Position numbers and translations under genes: made by a program. A stretch of DNA of 64,000 nt. Origin: Thalassobacillus sp. CUG 92003 (GTDB lineage Bacteria > Bacillota > Bacilli > Bacillales > Halobacillaceae). Every line of letters begins with the position of its first letter. The first letter of the stretch is position 1. Below are positions 36,910 through 46,530 of this stretch, one piece after another. The notes beneath the pieces were generated by a model. That model was not told where the DNA came from, made no database searches, and worked only from the letters and a program-made list of their open reading frames with translations. Location: positions 124,001 through 188,000 of the forward strand of contig NZ_JABLSJ010000008.1 of assembly GCF_013618635.1 (NCBI RefSeq). Reading direction: 5' to 3'.

Positions 36910-37557
36910 ATGGAGCATGTAAAATCTTATCATTCTGTGGAAATAGATTCCGAACACGGTACCTTAATCGTTGAAGGACCTATTTCTTCTGAACAGCTGA
37001 GCCATTATGAATTTCATCGGGACTTAAACGCATTCCGTCCACCAGCCAAACAATTTGAAGCTGTCAAAAGCATTGCAGACTTTAAAGAGGGCAGAATCAT
37101 TATCGCGCGACTTGATAACTTGATTGCCGGGTATGTTACATACTTGCACCCTGATCCTTTAGAACGGTGGTCTAAACTTAATATGGAGGATTTGATTGAG
37201 CTAGGAGCCATTGAAGTCATTCCAGAATATCGCGGCACAGGTGTCGGGTCCCAGCTTCTCAAGGTTTCAATGAAAGACGCTTATATGGAGAACTATATCA
37301 TTATTTCAACCGAGTATTATTGGCATTGGGATCTAAAGGGTACCGGATTGAATATATGGAATTATCGCAAAGTCATGGAAAGGATGATGGGTGCAGGAGG
37401 GCTTACCCCTTACCCTACTGATGATCCAGAAATCATTTCTCATCCGGCCAATTGTTTAATGGCTAAAATCGGAGAACACGTCCCTCAATCATCAGTCGAA
37501 CAATTTGATGAACTTCGGTTTTGGCAACGAAAAAACTACAGGGCTCAAAGGAGGTAA
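36910..37557 (+). CDS. acuA: Acetoin utilization protein AcuA (GNAT acetyltransferase)
   Basis: A 215-residue GNAT-fold protein lysine acetyltransferase. In B. subtilis, AcuA acetylates and inactivates acetyl-CoA synthetase AcsA. The acetyl-CoA-binding loop VIPEYRGTGVGSQLL lies near residues 105-119. It is the first gene of acuABC, six bases before acuB, with the acuB ribosome site overlapping its stop. The usual target gene acsA is not adjacent here. Confidence 0.94.
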   Translation: MEHVKSYHSVEIDSEHGTLIVEGPISSEQLSHYEFHRDLNAFRPPAKQFEAVKSIADFKEGRIIIARLDNLIAGYVTYLHPDPLERWSKLNMEDLIELGAIEVIPEYRGTGVGSQLLKVSMKDAYMENYIIISTEYYWHWDLKGTGLNIWNYRKVMERMMGAGGLTPYPTDDPEIISHPANCLMAKIGEHVPQSSVEQFDELRFWQRKNYRAQRR

Positions 37558-37563
37558 TCACAC

Positions 37564-38211
37564 ATGCTAATAGAAGAAATGATGCGGACAGATATCATCA
37601 AACTAAAAGCCGATGATTCAATTGAAAACGCTTTAAAATTGTTGAATGACTACCACATCCGTCATATCCCGATTGTAGATGATGACAATAAGGTCGTTGG
37701 GATCGTTTCAGATCGCGATGTGCGTGATGCCAGCCCTTCGATTTTTGATCGTCAGTCAGGGGCTAATGCGTTGAAAAATGACATTCAGTCCATTATGTCT
37801 TCTCCTGTTATTACTGTACATCCGCTAGACTTTGTTGAAGAAGTAGCAGCTATTTTTTATGATAACGAGATTGCTTGTGTTCCCGTTACCCGTGAAAACA
37901 AACTAATCGGGATGATCACGGAAAAGGATCTTCTCTATACGTTGATCCAGTTGACAGGCACTCATGAACAAGGCTCGCAAATTGAAATAAAAGTCATTGA
38001 CCGACCTGGTATTTTACCTGAAGTGACTCAAATTTTCGGAAAGAGAAAAATGAATATCAATTCGGTCCTCATTTACCCCTATAAGCCGGATAAGAAATTT
38101 AAAATACTCGTATTTCGCATTCAAACCATGAATCCTAAGCCCACTATTACAGATCTACAATCGGCAGGTTATGAAGTCTTGTGGCCGAACCTTCCGGGGA
38201 TGTCCTTATGA
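37564..38211 (+). CDS. acuB: Acetoin utilization protein AcuB (CBS-ACT)
   Basis: A 215-residue protein with an N-terminal CBS pair (about residues 1-130; VVGIVSDRDVRD and LIGMITEKDLLY) and a C-terminal ACT-like domain (about 138-210, IKVIDRPGILPEVTQIF). This points to binding of adenine nucleotides and a small ligand. It probably regulates the AcuA/AcuC acetylation switch; the mechanism is not established. Its stop overlaps the acuC start by four bases (ATGA). Confidence 0.93.
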   Translation: MLIEEMMRTDIIKLKADDSIENALKLLNDYHIRHIPIVDDDNKVVGIVSDRDVRDASPSIFDRQSGANALKNDIQSIMSSPVITVHPLDFVEEVAAIFYDNEIACVPVTRENKLIGMITEKDLLYTLIQLTGTHEQGSQIEIKVIDRPGILPEVTQIFGKRKMNINSVLIYPYKPDKKFKILVFRIQTMNPKPTITDLQSAGYEVLWPNLPGMSL

Positions 38212-39392
38212 CGTGCAAATCAGGATTCGTTTATTCACCAGATGTTGTTAATTACAAATTTCAAGAGGAGCACCCCTTTAATCAGACGCGTGTGGTCATG
38301 ACGAAAGATTTACTCGATAAAGCAGGAACACTGTCTAACGAGCAGATCATTACACCAAGATACGCAACTGATGAGGAAATACAACTCGTACATAGTCGAA
38401 AGTATGTGGACACAGTGAAAAAAGCAGGCGAGGGAAAATTAACTGAAGAAGAATGTCTGGAATTTGGAATTGGTACTGAAGATACCCCTATTTTCACGAA
38501 TATGCACGAAGCTTCTTCGTTACTCGTCGGAAGTACTTTAGCTGCAATCGATGCTGTACTTGATGGAGACTATGATCATGCTTTGAATTTAGGTGGCGGG
38601 CTTCACCATGGATTTGAACGAAAAGCTTCAGGGTTTTGTATTTATAATGATGGTGCCGTAGGAATCCGGTATATTCGAGAGCAGTACGGATATCGCGTGC
38701 TATATGTGGACACAGACGCTCATCATGGTGATGGCGTACAATGGGCGTTCTATGATGATCCCGGCGTGTGCACGTTTTCGATACACGAGACGGGCCGTTA
38801 CTTATTCCCTGGCACGGGCAATGTCAACGAAAGGGGTCTCAAAGAAGGATATGGTTATTCTTTCAACCTCCCTATCGATGCCTTTACGGAGGATGAATCT
38901 TTCTTGGAATTATACGAATCGGCCTTCACAGAGATCGTCAATTATTTTCAACCTGATGTAATTGTTACGCAAAATGGCGCAGATGCACATTTCCTGGATC
39001 CGCTCACACACCTATGCGGCACGATGAACATATTTGAAAAAATTCCTCTCTTAGCCCACCAGCTTGCCCATGAAAAATGTGAAGGCAAATGGATCGCGCT
39101 TGGAGGAGGCGGGTATGATATTTGGCGCGTCGTACCGCGTGCATGGGCTCAAATTTGGAAAATTATGCTCGGGGAACAGCCATTTAAAGGGAAGCTGCCT
39201 GAAGACTGGCGTAACCATTGGCAGCCAAAATCACCAGTCACTCTTCCTTCCACTTGGCACGATGTCGCGAATAGCTATAAGGCCATACCGAGAAAGCAAG
39301 AGATTACAGAAAAAAATGCAAAGGTTTTGGAAAGTTGCATGCAGCTTATCTATAATCAGAAAAATATGCCCTCCCAGAAATCCGGTCATTAA
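38208..39392 (+). CDS. acuC: Protein deacetylase AcuC (histone deacetylase family)
   Basis: A zinc-dependent deacetylase of the class I HDAC fold, 394 residues. It reverses AcuA acetylation of AcsA in B. subtilis. Motifs are GGGLHHG near residue 128, the metal-binding DTDAHHGDGVQ near 167-177 and GGGGYD near 300. The ATG at 38208 overlaps the acuB stop. It is the last gene of acuABC and ends at a strong terminator shared with ccpA. Confidence 0.95.
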   Translation: MTCKSGFVYSPDVVNYKFQEEHPFNQTRVVMTKDLLDKAGTLSNEQIITPRYATDEEIQLVHSRKYVDTVKKAGEGKLTEEECLEFGIGTEDTPIFTNMHEASSLLVGSTLAAIDAVLDGDYDHALNLGGGLHHGFERKASGFCIYNDGAVGIRYIREQYGYRVLYVDTDAHHGDGVQWAFYDDPGVCTFSIHETGRYLFPGTGNVNERGLKEGYGYSFNLPIDAFTEDESFLELYESAFTEIVNYFQPDVIVTQNGADAHFLDPLTHLCGTMNIFEKIPLLAHQLAHEKCEGKWIALGGGGYDIWRVVPRAWAQIWKIMLGEQPFKGKLPEDWRNHWQPKSPVTLPSTWHDVANSYKAIPRKQEITEKNAKVLESCMQLIYNQKNMPSQKSGH

Positions 39393-39432
39393 AAACGGTC
39401 ATTTCCATGCTGAACATGGAAATGACCGTTTT
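39392..39432. terminator. Bidirectional terminator between acuC and ccpA
   Basis: An 18-bp perfect stem (39392-39409 with 39415-39432) has a 5-base loop, with A and T ends suitable for both strands. Confidence 0.93.
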
Positions 39433-39440
39433 ATTATCTA

Positions 39441-40442
39441 TTATCCGTTCTGGGTTGAATCCCTTTCGATAATTCGATGAGGTAAGACGACACTCTTATC
39501 TTCTACCTCTTCTTTATTCATAAATTTCGTCAATAAGCGCATCGACACGGCTCCGATATCATACATCGGCTGTACAACTGTAGAAAGCGTCGGCCGCACC
39601 ATGGTAGCCAGGCGCGTATTATCAAACCCAAAGACTTCGATGTCTTCTGGAACACGAAGACCACGGTCTTGTGCTCCATGGATAACACCTAGTCCCATTT
39701 CGTCAGAAGCCACGAATACTGCTGTGGGCCGGTTGTCTAACTCAAGAAGTTGTTCCAATGCTTCCAACCCAGAATCATACGTATAATCCCCGGTAACAAT
39801 CAGTTTACGATCAATGTCACGGCCAGAATCATGCATCGCCCGCTGGTAACCGTTTAATTTTTGGTTATTCACTTCTGTATCTTCAGGTCCGGAGACAAAT
39901 GCCACCTGACTGTTTTGATGACTCAACAAGAGTTCTGTAGCTTCATAAGCGGCTTGTTCGTAATTGATATTTACAGAGGGAATCTCTTTAGATTCATTAA
40001 CCGTAGCGGCCAACGCAATCGGTACCGATGCATTTTTAAACTCGCGGATATGATCGTCGGTAATTTTCCCTCCCATAAACACCAAGCCGTCCACTTGTTT
40101 TCCCAGCATGGTATTAATCAGATGAATTTCCTTTTCTTTATTCTGATCAGAATTACTCAAAATGATATTATAATTATACATCGTTGCAATATCTTCGATG
40201 CCACGCGCCAACTCCGCAAAAAAGATGCTGGAAATGTCGGGTATGATTACGCCGACCGTTGTTGTTTTCTTACTGGCTAAACCTCGGGCCACAGCGTTAG
40301 GTCGATAACCTAACCGTTCGATCGCATCATGAACTTTTTTTCGCGTCGCCGGCTTTACGTTTGGATTACCATTCACCACGCGGGAAACTGTAGCCATGGA
40401 AACATTCGCTTCCCTTGCTACGTCGTATATGGTTACATTCAT
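39441..40442 (-). CDS. ccpA: Catabolite control protein CcpA
   Basis: LacI-family master regulator of carbon catabolite control, 333 residues. The N-terminal helix-turn-helix and hinge are [21 protein letters not shown]; the core is a periplasmic-binding-protein-like effector and HPr-Ser-P binding domain. With HPr-Ser46-P it binds cre sites, one candidate being upstream of ackA in this window. The ATG at 40442 follows AAGGAGGATGCAGAA; a TTG extension contains that site and was rejected. It is downstream of aroA, as in B. subtilis, but has its own promoter. Confidence 0.97.
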   Translation of the reverse strand: MNVTIYDVAREANVSMATVSRVVNGNPNVKPATRKKVHDAIERLGYRPNAVARGLASKKTTTVGVIIPDISSIFFAELARGIEDIATMYNYNIILSNSDQNKEKEIHLINTMLGKQVDGLVFMGGKITDDHIREFKNASVPIALAATVNESKEIPSVNINYEQAAYEATELLLSHQNSQVAFVSGPEDTEVNNQKLNGYQRAMHDSGRDIDRKLIVTGDYTYDSGLEALEQLLELDNRPTAVFVASDEMGLGVIHGAQDRGLRVPEDIEVFGFDNTRLATMVRPTLSTVVQPMYDIGAVSMRLLTKFMNKEEVEDKSVVLPHRIIERDSTQNG

Positions 40443-40468
40443 TTCTGCATCCTCCTTCAAACAATATG

Positions 40469-40497
40469 ATTATAGACATTAACTCGTTCACTCTTAA
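40469..40497 (-). promoter_or_regulatory. Predicted promoter of ccpA
   Basis: The minus strand reads TTAAGA (40492-40497), 17 bases, TATAAT (40469-40474), 27 bases before the start codon. Further upstream, imperfect palindromes ACAGGTGGAATCCCTGT (40515-40531) and CATGGTT/AACCATG (40553-40575) have no assigned role. Confidence 0.6.
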
Positions 40498-40690
40498 GTA
40501 AAGCTTGCTCCATAACAGGTGGAATCCCTGTCAATCGCATAAGCATTTCGCACATGGTTATGACATAAAACCATGATACGATACTCTGCCTGCTTCCGCA
40601 ACGTCAGTCAATCTTCACATCTTATATTTTCCCGTAAAACTAACCTTCTTAACCCCATTCTTTCTATTTTTGGGGATCCTATTCACTTTA

Positions 40691-40724
40691 AAAAGACCGA
40701 TCCCCAAAGGTGAGAATCGGTCTT
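40691..40724 (-). terminator. Terminator of aroA
   Basis: AAGACCGAT (40693-40701) pairs with ATCGGTCTT (40716-40724), followed on the minus strand by TTTTTAAA. It separates aroA from ccpA. Confidence 0.85.
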
Positions 40725-40735
40725 AGTCTATCATG

Positions 40736-41794
40736 TCAGCCTCTAACCTCTTTCATGAAGTTGTTGAACGTTTCAACGTCCATCTGCTGAGCAGAATCTG
40801 ACAGGGCGACCGCCGGATCAGGGTGCACTTCAGCCATCACGCCATCAGAACCAATGGCAAGCGCAGCTTTAGCGGTTGGAATCAACAAATCCCTTCTCCC
40901 TGTAGAGTGGGTAACATCAACAAGGACAGGTAGGTGCGTCTCCTTCTTCAAAATCGGAACAGCGGAGATATCGAGTGTATTTCGAGTCGCTTTTTCATAC
41001 GTTCGAATACCACGTTCACATAGGATAATGTTTTCATTCCCTTGTGAAATAATGTATTCAGCTGCATTAATGAATTCAGATATTGTAGCTGACATCCCTC
41101 GTTTTAACAGCACAGGTTTATCAACGGCTCCTGCTGCTTTCAAGAGTTCAAAGTTTTGCATGTTACGAGCACCAATTTGGATGACATCAATATAGTCTAT
41201 AGCTTTTTCTATATCAGCCGGGTTCACAATTTCACTAATGACAGCCAGATCGTATTCATCGGCCACACGTTTTAATATTTGGAGCCCTTCAATACCTAAT
41301 CCCTGAAAGTCATAAGGAGAGCTACGTGGTTTAAAAGCTCCGCCACGTAACAATTTGATGCCTTGTTTTTTCACAGCTTCTGCAACCGTAGCCACTTGTT
41401 CATAACTTTCTACGGCACATGGACCCATAATGAAATGAGGCTCGCCGTTGCCGATTTGTTCACCTTTAATGTCGATGACAGTGTCTTCTGGCTTTTTCTT
41501 ACGGGATACGAGCAATGCCTTGCGATGATCATCTTCCTGCAATTCTAGGGCTGCTTTGAATATTTCTTTGAACAGATGTTCAATTGTTGACTGCTCAAAC
41601 GGTCCTTCATTATGATCCGTTATCTCATCAAGCATATCCCGTTCTCGCACAGGGTCAAAACGGGTAATGCCTTGCTTTTGTTTAATTTCACCGATTTCCT
41701 TTACTAATTCACCGCGTTTATTGATTAAATCAAGAAGCTGCAAGTTTACCTGATTCATCTCATTACGCAGGTTATCCAATTGTTCGTTACTCAT
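40736..41794 (-). CDS. aroA: Bifunctional chorismate mutase / DAHP synthase AroA
   Basis: First enzyme of aromatic amino acid synthesis, condensing PEP and erythrose 4-phosphate. 352 residues from the ATG at 41794, which follows GGGAGGCCATCTT. The N-terminal AroQ chorismate mutase domain (about 1-85, [19 protein letters not shown]) acts as feedback sensor in Bacillus. The KDSA-type DAHP synthase barrel follows (GPCAVES near 130, [22 protein letters not shown]). It is monocistronic between its promoter and a terminator. Confidence 0.96.
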   Translation of the reverse strand: MSNEQLDNLRNEMNQVNLQLLDLINKRGELVKEIGEIKQKQGITRFDPVRERDMLDEITDHNEGPFEQSTIEHLFKEIFKAALELQEDDHRKALLVSRKKKPEDTVIDIKGEQIGNGEPHFIMGPCAVESYEQVATVAEAVKKQGIKLLRGGAFKPRSSPYDFQGLGIEGLQILKRVADEYDLAVISEIVNPADIEKAIDYIDVIQIGARNMQNFELLKAAGAVDKPVLLKRGMSATISEFINAAEYIISQGNENIILCERGIRTYEKATRNTLDISAVPILKKETHLPVLVDVTHSTGRRDLLIPTAKAALAIGSDGVMAEVHPDPAVALSDSAQQMDVETFNNFMKEVRG

Positions 41795-41837
41795 AAGATG
41801 GCCTCCCTTATATATATTAATAAGATAATTAGGGATA

Positions 41838-41866
41838 ATTATAGCTGACTTTAGCTTTGTTGTCAT
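41838..41866 (-). promoter_or_regulatory. SigA promoter of aroA
   Basis: The minus strand reads ATGACA (41861-41866), exactly 17 bases, TATAAT (41838-41843), about 44 bases before the start codon. Confidence 0.72.
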
Positions 41867-41931
41867 CCATTCAGAGGATATTCATACAGATTTGTCAGCA
41901 AAATGTTATACACGACCCTTGTGGAATAAAC

Positions 41932-41998
41932 TGGATGGCCTCTTTTATATTTGATAAAAGAGCTAAGGTTGGCTTTGAAAGAATATTTCTTGCCAACC
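41932..41998. repeat. Possible decayed copy of the GGTTGGC-ended repeat
   Basis: GGTTGGC (41968-41974) and GCCAACC (41992-41998) form short inverted ends around AAAGAATATTTCT. The left flank GGCCTCTTTTATATT resembles the GGCCATTCTTCAATAT flank of the element at 6768, and contains its own CTCTTTTAT/ATAAAAGAG hairpin. The GC-rich interior of the large element is missing. It lies between aroA and ytxJ; no gene is present. Confidence 0.45.
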
Positions 41999-42062
41999 CA
42001 AGTACTTCTTCTATAATGAATTAGGATATTGTAGAGCAACCATCAGCAATGTTTTAACATAA

Positions 42063-42395
42063 TTATCGGAAAGACTTCTCAGCTTTTTCAAGCGCATCAT
42101 GCGTGATGCCTCCGTGTGAATCATGCCAACGGACCGAGCCATTCTCAAATAATAAAGCTTGCGGCGACTCATGCTTTACATTTTGATCAGTGGCTATATG
42201 GTTCGATAACGCTCGTGAATCTTGCACGTGAAGTATAAAACTGGGTAAATGAGTACGCTCTGTATAGTTCTCAAATTCTTTTTTGGCCGAAGCACTGATC
42301 GGACACGTCAAACTATGCTTCAAAAGCCAAAATGCTCCTTCATTTTTTTGAGCTTGTTGAAAATCTTCAATCGAGCTGAGTCTGCGTTCTGTCAC
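42063..42395 (-). CDS. ytxJ: Monothiol bacilliredoxin YtxJ
   Basis: A 110-residue thioredoxin-fold protein of the bacillithiol system (BrxC group). The single active-site cysteine lies in HSLTCPISASA (Cys31) and the cis-proline region in KHESPQALLF. It removes bacillithiol from proteins or acts as a monothiol redox carrier. The ATG follows AAGGAGATGATC. B. subtilis has it in one operon with ytxG and ytxH; here a terminator separates it from ytxH. Confidence 0.93.
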   Translation of the reverse strand: MTERRLSSIEDFQQAQKNEGAFWLLKHSLTCPISASAKKEFENYTERTHLPSFILHVQDSRALSNHIATDQNVKHESPQALLFENGSVRWHDSHGGITHDALEKAEKSFR

Positions 42396-42485
42396 ATGAT
42401 CATCTCCTTATCATCCTTTAGCTGAGTTCCTTATCACACACATCGTGTTATGAGACTTTAAGACCCTTCTATAAATGAGCTCTTA

Positions 42486-42517
42486 AAAAGGCGGACTCTT
42501 AAGTCAGTCCGCCTTTT
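42486..42517 (-). terminator. Terminator after ytxH
   Basis: AAAAGGCGGACT (42486-42497) pairs with its complement at 42506-42517, continuing TTAAGA on the minus strand. It splits ytxGH from ytxJ, at least partly. Confidence 0.82.
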
Positions 42518-42526
42518 GTTCGTCTG

Positions 42527-43006
42527 TTACACATTTGATGAGGTTGTGGAATCTTGCTGTTTTTCTAACTCCTGAGCTGCTTCTTCAATCGCTTCTGCTA
42601 CTTCTTGTGCAGCTCTTTCAGCTTCTTCTTCGTCGTCATTTCCTCGGAAATTTTTCACTTTATCTTGTAAATTTTTTGTGGAATCCTTCACTTTACTACC
42701 TAAGTCCTGGGACTTTTCTGATACAGTTTTGGACAAGTGAGAAGTGGACTCAGCCGCACGGTGTTTCCATTCGCCGCCTTTTTCATAAGCGGTGTCTTTC
42801 CATTCACCTGCACGTTCTTTTACGTAGCCAGATCCTTCATTAATATCGTGTCTTAGTTCTCTTCCGGATTTAGGAGCAAACAATAACGCTGTAACAGCGC
42901 CGACCAAACCACCGATCAATGAGCCAATGACAAAGTCTCTTCCACTCCCATTTCCTTCATTTTGTTGATTGTGCTGCTTTTGTTGTTGCTTTTGATTTTC
43001 ACTCAT
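42527..43006 (-). CDS. ytxH: YtxH-like general stress protein
   Basis: About 159 residues. A Gln/Asn-rich N-terminus is followed by a glycine-rich membrane segment (SLIGGLVGAVTALLFAPKSGRELR, about 27-50) and a long charged amphipathic helical tail ending in an acidic region. The start at 43006 is favoured because GGAGG lies eight bases upstream, versus two for the ATG at 43012. In B. subtilis it belongs to the SigB/SigH-controlled ytxGHJ genes. The function is unknown. Confidence 0.9.
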   Translation of the reverse strand: MSENQKQQQKQHNQQNEGNGSGRDFVIGSLIGGLVGAVTALLFAPKSGRELRHDINEGSGYVKERAGEWKDTAYEKGGEWKHRAAESTSHLSKTVSEKSQDLGSKVKDSTKNLQDKVKNFRGNDDEEEAERAAQEVAEAIEEAAQELEKQQDSTTSSNV

Positions 43007-43023
43007 ATTCATTTCCTCCTTAT

Positions 43024-43440
43024 TTATTTACCTTGTTCCTTTTTGGCTTTCTTATATAAATTAATAGCCACTTGTCCCCATTTCATCGCTTGTGCCGCAC
43101 TGTCACCATTTTTTTCAGCTGAAGATGTGAGATTTCTTGATACAGAGCGGATGGATTGATTGAAGTCTTGTACAGAGTCTCCTATGCCTTTAACCCCATC
43201 AACCAGCGTGTTCAGCTTCTGTGATTTTTCACCCACGTCCTCTGCTAATTTATTTGTTTTATTTAACAGTGCAGTTGTTTCTAATGTAATACCTTCCATT
43301 TGTTTTTCAACGCCTTCTAATGTATCCGCTACGTTGTTCATGGTTCTTCTGACAGCCATCAATGTTCTAGCTAAGAATATCACCAGAACAGCGAATGCAA
43401 CCGCAGCGATTAAGGCGGCTACGTACAGTAGTTCAATCAT
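43024..43440 (-). CDS. ytxG: DUF948 general stress protein YtxG
   Basis: About 138 residues. One N-terminal transmembrane helix (about 4-26) is followed by an extended amphipathic coiled coil (about 30-115), typical of DUF948. Its topology resembles methyl-accepting chemotaxis protein helices without signalling function. It is the first gene of ytxGH behind a SigB-type promoter. The ATG at 43440 is taken over the GTG at 43452, which has its ribosome site directly abutting. Confidence 0.88.
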   Translation of the reverse strand: MIELLYVAALIAAVAFAVLVIFLARTLMAVRRTMNNVADTLEGVEKQMEGITLETTALLNKTNKLAEDVGEKSQKLNTLVDGVKGIGDSVQDFNQSIRSVSRNLTSSAEKNGDSAAQAMKWGQVAINLYKKAKKEQGK

Positions 43441-43486
43441 CCCCCTGTTCACTCCTTCAACTATGTATTCACTTCTGATTTAATGT

Positions 43487-43512
43487 TTACCCGCCTTAAC
43501 GTCAGGATAAAC
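43487..43512 (-). promoter_or_regulatory. SigB-type general stress promoter of ytxGH
   Basis: The minus strand reads GTTTAT (43507-43512), 14 bases, then GGGTAA (43487-43492). This matches the SigB pattern GTTTAA-N12-15-GGGTAT at ten of twelve positions. It lies about 45 bases upstream of ytxG, and B. subtilis ytxGHJ is SigB-controlled. Confidence 0.78.
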
Positions 43513-43617
43513 GTTCTATCTCTATAATTTAAAGTTTCGCTAAGAACCTCGTTTATACCTTTTTTTTAGAAAAAAAATCTAGCCCCCCCAGTCCAGGACA
43601 AAGGGAGCTGAAATTTT

Positions 43618-44916
43618 TTACGTCAGCGTATGCATCTCATACGCTTCCTGAAACTTCTGAATATCTCCTGCCCCCATAAACAACAAAACGCTATCGTCAA
43701 ACTGCTGGAGCCTTTCTGTCTGGTCAAGATCGAGTATCACAGAGTCCGGAATCAGGTCCTGTAAGTGTTGAATCGATAAATCAGCTTCATTTTCCCGTGC
43801 TGAACCGAAAATATCACAAAGAAAAATATAATCAGCCTCTTTTAGACTTTCCGCGAATTCATTCAAGAACGTTTTTGTTCGCGTATACGTGTGAGGTTGG
43901 AAAATGGCCACAACTGAACGATCAGCATATTTTTTCCGGGCAGAATCAATCGTTGCTGTTATTTCAATCGGATGATGCGCGTAATCATCCACTAATACTT
44001 GATTACCTACGTTTTTCTCGGTGAACCTTCTTTTCACACCCTTAAACGAATTGATCACTTTTATTTCTTCTGCAGACATCCCTTCATAATGGCACAACGT
44101 GATGACACTTAGGGCATTTAAAATATTATGGTTGCCGAAAGTCGGGATTGTGAACGTGTCGTAATAAGAATTGCGCACAAATACATCAAACGTCGTGCCA
44201 TCCTCGGTCTCTTCTACATGTTGGGCTTGAAAATCATTTGTATCGTTAAACCCATAGTACAGCACAGGGACGTTACCCTGGATATGCTGTAAATGCTCGT
44301 CATCACCACAAGCGATAATGCCTTTGTTGACTTGTTTTGCCATTTCTTGAAAAGCTTGAAAGACATCGTCAATACTGGTGAAATAATCAGGATGATCAAA
44401 ATCAATATTCGTCATTATGGCATAATCCGGATAATACGCGAGAAAATGACGTCTGTACTCACACGCTTCAAACGCAAAATATTTGGCATGTTCGTGTCCT
44501 TTACCCGTTCCGTCACCAATCAAATAAGATGTGGGATAATTTTCGGATAGAACGTGAGACAATAGCCCCGTGGTCGATGTTTTCCCATGTGCTCCTGTTA
44601 CCGCCACGCTCGTATATTTTCCTAACCATTCACCAAGAAACTCATGATACCTATAATAGGGCAGACCTAATTTTTTTGCAGCTACAATTTCCTCATGATC
44701 ATCCCCGAAGGCATTTCCGGCGATGACGGTCAAACCCGGTTCAATATTATGTTTAGAAAAAGGTCGAATATCTATATGTTTTGCTTCAAGCGTATCTTGG
44801 GTAAAAAAACGTTTATCAACATCTGATCCTTGTACGTGTTCCCCGGAATCATGCAGTATCTGAGCAAGCGCGCTCATTCCAGTTCCTTTAATACCTATAA
44901 AGTGGAAAATTGTCAT
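43618..44916 (-). CDS. murC: UDP-N-acetylmuramate--L-alanine ligase MurC
   Basis: Adds L-alanine to UDP-MurNAc, the first amino acid step of peptidoglycan precursor synthesis. 432 residues. It begins [19 protein letters not shown] (UDP-binding) and has the ATP loop [14 protein letters not shown] near residue 108, [10 protein letters not shown] and [10 protein letters not shown]. The ATG at 44916 has GGAGG nine bases upstream, better than the TTG at 44922. It is cytosolic and monocistronic, with sftA upstream beyond the nicotinate phosphoribosyltransferase gene. Confidence 0.96.
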   Translation of the reverse strand: MTIFHFIGIKGTGMSALAQILHDSGEHVQGSDVDKRFFTQDTLEAKHIDIRPFSKHNIEPGLTVIAGNAFGDDHEEIVAAKKLGLPYYRYHEFLGEWLGKYTSVAVTGAHGKTSTTGLLSHVLSENYPTSYLIGDGTGKGHEHAKYFAFEACEYRRHFLAYYPDYAIMTNIDFDHPDYFTSIDDVFQAFQEMAKQVNKGIIACGDDEHLQHIQGNVPVLYYGFNDTNDFQAQHVEETEDGTTFDVFVRNSYYDTFTIPTFGNHNILNALSVITLCHYEGMSAEEIKVINSFKGVKRRFTEKNVGNQVLVDDYAHHPIEITATIDSARKKYADRSVVAIFQPHTYTRTKTFLNEFAESLKEADYIFLCDIFGSARENEADLSIQHLQDLIPDSVILDLDQTERLQQFDDSVLLFMGAGDIQKFQEAYEMHTLT

Positions 44917-45152
44917 AAACAAGAACCTCCAAAATGAAGTGAATCACTATAATGTAATATATGTACGTGTAAATAAATTGCCATTTTTGTACGGTTTGCT
45001 TCTGGGGCCAGTCTAATTAGTGTACCCAAAGGTTTGAATAGGATGAATCTAAATCCCAGATATCAAATTATTTTACCACGAATTATACAGGATAAAAAGC
45101 GGTAAACCTTTCCGATAAAGGCGAATGTCTCGATTTACTAAAAAATGAATAA

Positions 45153-45185
45153 AAAGCGCTACTAAAGAGTTCTTTAGCAGCGCTT
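45153..45185 (-). terminator. Terminator of the nicotinate phosphoribosyltransferase gene
   Basis: AAGCGCTACTAAAG (45154-45167) pairs with CTTTAGCAGCGCTT (45172-45185) with one wobble; the minus strand continues TTTTTATT. The remaining 230 bases up to murC show no gene. Confidence 0.87.
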
Positions 45186-45201
45186 AAGTCCAACCAAATC
45201 A

Positions 45202-46311
45202 TCAGCCCTCACTAGGGTCGACTTTTTCTAATCGTGGGTTGGGGCGATATCTTCTTCCTTCTTTCGCTTCACCTTTTCCATTCAACAGCACATTATCACC
45301 CGTAAATCCAATGTTTATTTTTAACAGACTGCCGCCTACTCCATACATATCCACAGGCACTTTTCTTTCTTCGAATTCCCTGATGCGGTCTTCGGTAAAA
45401 CCGCCGCTTGCGACAATCTTCACATGATGGTAGCCTTCTTCATCCAGTGCTCTACGCAAAGCGAAAATCAATTCCGCGTTTACCCCGCGCGGGTCGAATG
45501 TCCCCATTTTATGTTGATTGCGCAGAAAATATTTATCTACCAAGGTACGGGAGGTATCGACTCTTACCCCTTTCAATGTGTCACCGAACTCGTGAGCGAC
45601 CCTCAGTGAATCTGTTATAACATCATTGTTATAGTCCACTAAAGCCATAAGTTCGTCTTCAGGGTATTGTTCATGGTACGCCTTTGTAGCAGCTACGACA
45701 TCACCTTGGAACATTTGCAGCAAGGCGTGAGGCATCGTTCCCATTCCTTTTTTTCCCCACCACTCGTTCATCGCATGCGTGGCCTGAGCTGTTGAACCTC
45801 CAATAAAAGCAGCATAGCCATCACCCGCTTGTTGAGTGAAGTGATCATCACGGTCACCCATGAAGATGATCGGTTTTTGGCGTCCGGATACGCGCGCTGC
45901 TTTGACAACAGTGTAAACATTCGTTGCCACAGATGTCCGCCTGGCTAATATGCCATCAATAATGCCTTCAAGGTAACCGAAATATTGATAAGGTCCTGTA
46001 ATCGTTAATACCGACTCGTATGGGCTTATTTTATCCCCGTCTTTTAGAGAATGAATCTCCAACTTCTCAGGGTGATCAGCAAAAGTATGTAAGATAGCAA
46101 TCGCTTCATCTGTCCCGCACAACACAGCATGGTCTTTTTGAAAAAATTGCATGGTCACGATGTTATCCTGTAAGTATTCTTCCGCTATTCGTTTCGTTTT
46201 TAAAAAGTATACGGCTGAAAACCAACCTTCACCAACGCGTTCATCAAACTTAAAGGTGTCATTAGTCAATCGGCTGATTTCACCGTTTAATTTACGTTCA
46301 ATTTCCTTCAT
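45202..46311 (-). CDS. Nicotinate phosphoribosyltransferase (short form)
   Basis: A 369-residue enzyme converting nicotinate and PRPP to nicotinate mononucleotide for NAD salvage. It is the short, archaeal-like form. Motifs are ARRTSVATNVYTVVKAA, FIGGSTAQATHAM, RVDTSRTLVDKYF and the phosphate-binding KIVASGGFTEDRI and MYGVGGSLL. The ATG follows AAGGAGAAGAATC. It is inserted between murC and sftA, which are closer in B. subtilis from memory. Confidence 0.9.
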   Translation of the reverse strand: MKEIERKLNGEISRLTNDTFKFDERVGEGWFSAVYFLKTKRIAEEYLQDNIVTMQFFQKDHAVLCGTDEAIAILHTFADHPEKLEIHSLKDGDKISPYESVLTITGPYQYFGYLEGIIDGILARRTSVATNVYTVVKAARVSGRQKPIIFMGDRDDHFTQQAGDGYAAFIGGSTAQATHAMNEWWGKKGMGTMPHALLQMFQGDVVAATKAYHEQYPEDELMALVDYNNDVITDSLRVAHEFGDTLKGVRVDTSRTLVDKYFLRNQHKMGTFDPRGVNAELIFALRRALDEEGYHHVKIVASGGFTEDRIREFEERKVPVDMYGVGGSLLKINIGFTGDNVLLNGKGEAKEGRRYRPNPRLEKVDPSEG

Positions 46312-46470
46312 GATTCTTCTCCTTAACGTGAGATAAAATCTTGGTTTTAATGATCATTCATCCTTTATGATATAAAAACTTATGAATGAACACAAGATAT
46401 TTATCCATTATTTTGTGGTCACTCTCAGCAAAGAAGCGATCTGCACAAAGACATACCGCCATGCAATCGC

Positions 46471-46498
46471 CCGCCCCCTGAAAAGCAGAGGGCGGGCA
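46471..46498. other. GC-rich hairpin downstream of sftA
   Basis: GCCCGCCCCCT folds on AGGGCGGGC with a short loop, but no T run follows on either strand. A second short hairpin (GACACC/GGTGTGTC, near 46514-46533) abuts the sftA stop. These may slow or end sftA transcription without being classic terminators. Confidence 0.5.
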
Positions 46499-46530
46499 GT
46501 TGCCGTATTTTTGACACCATCATTGGTGTG

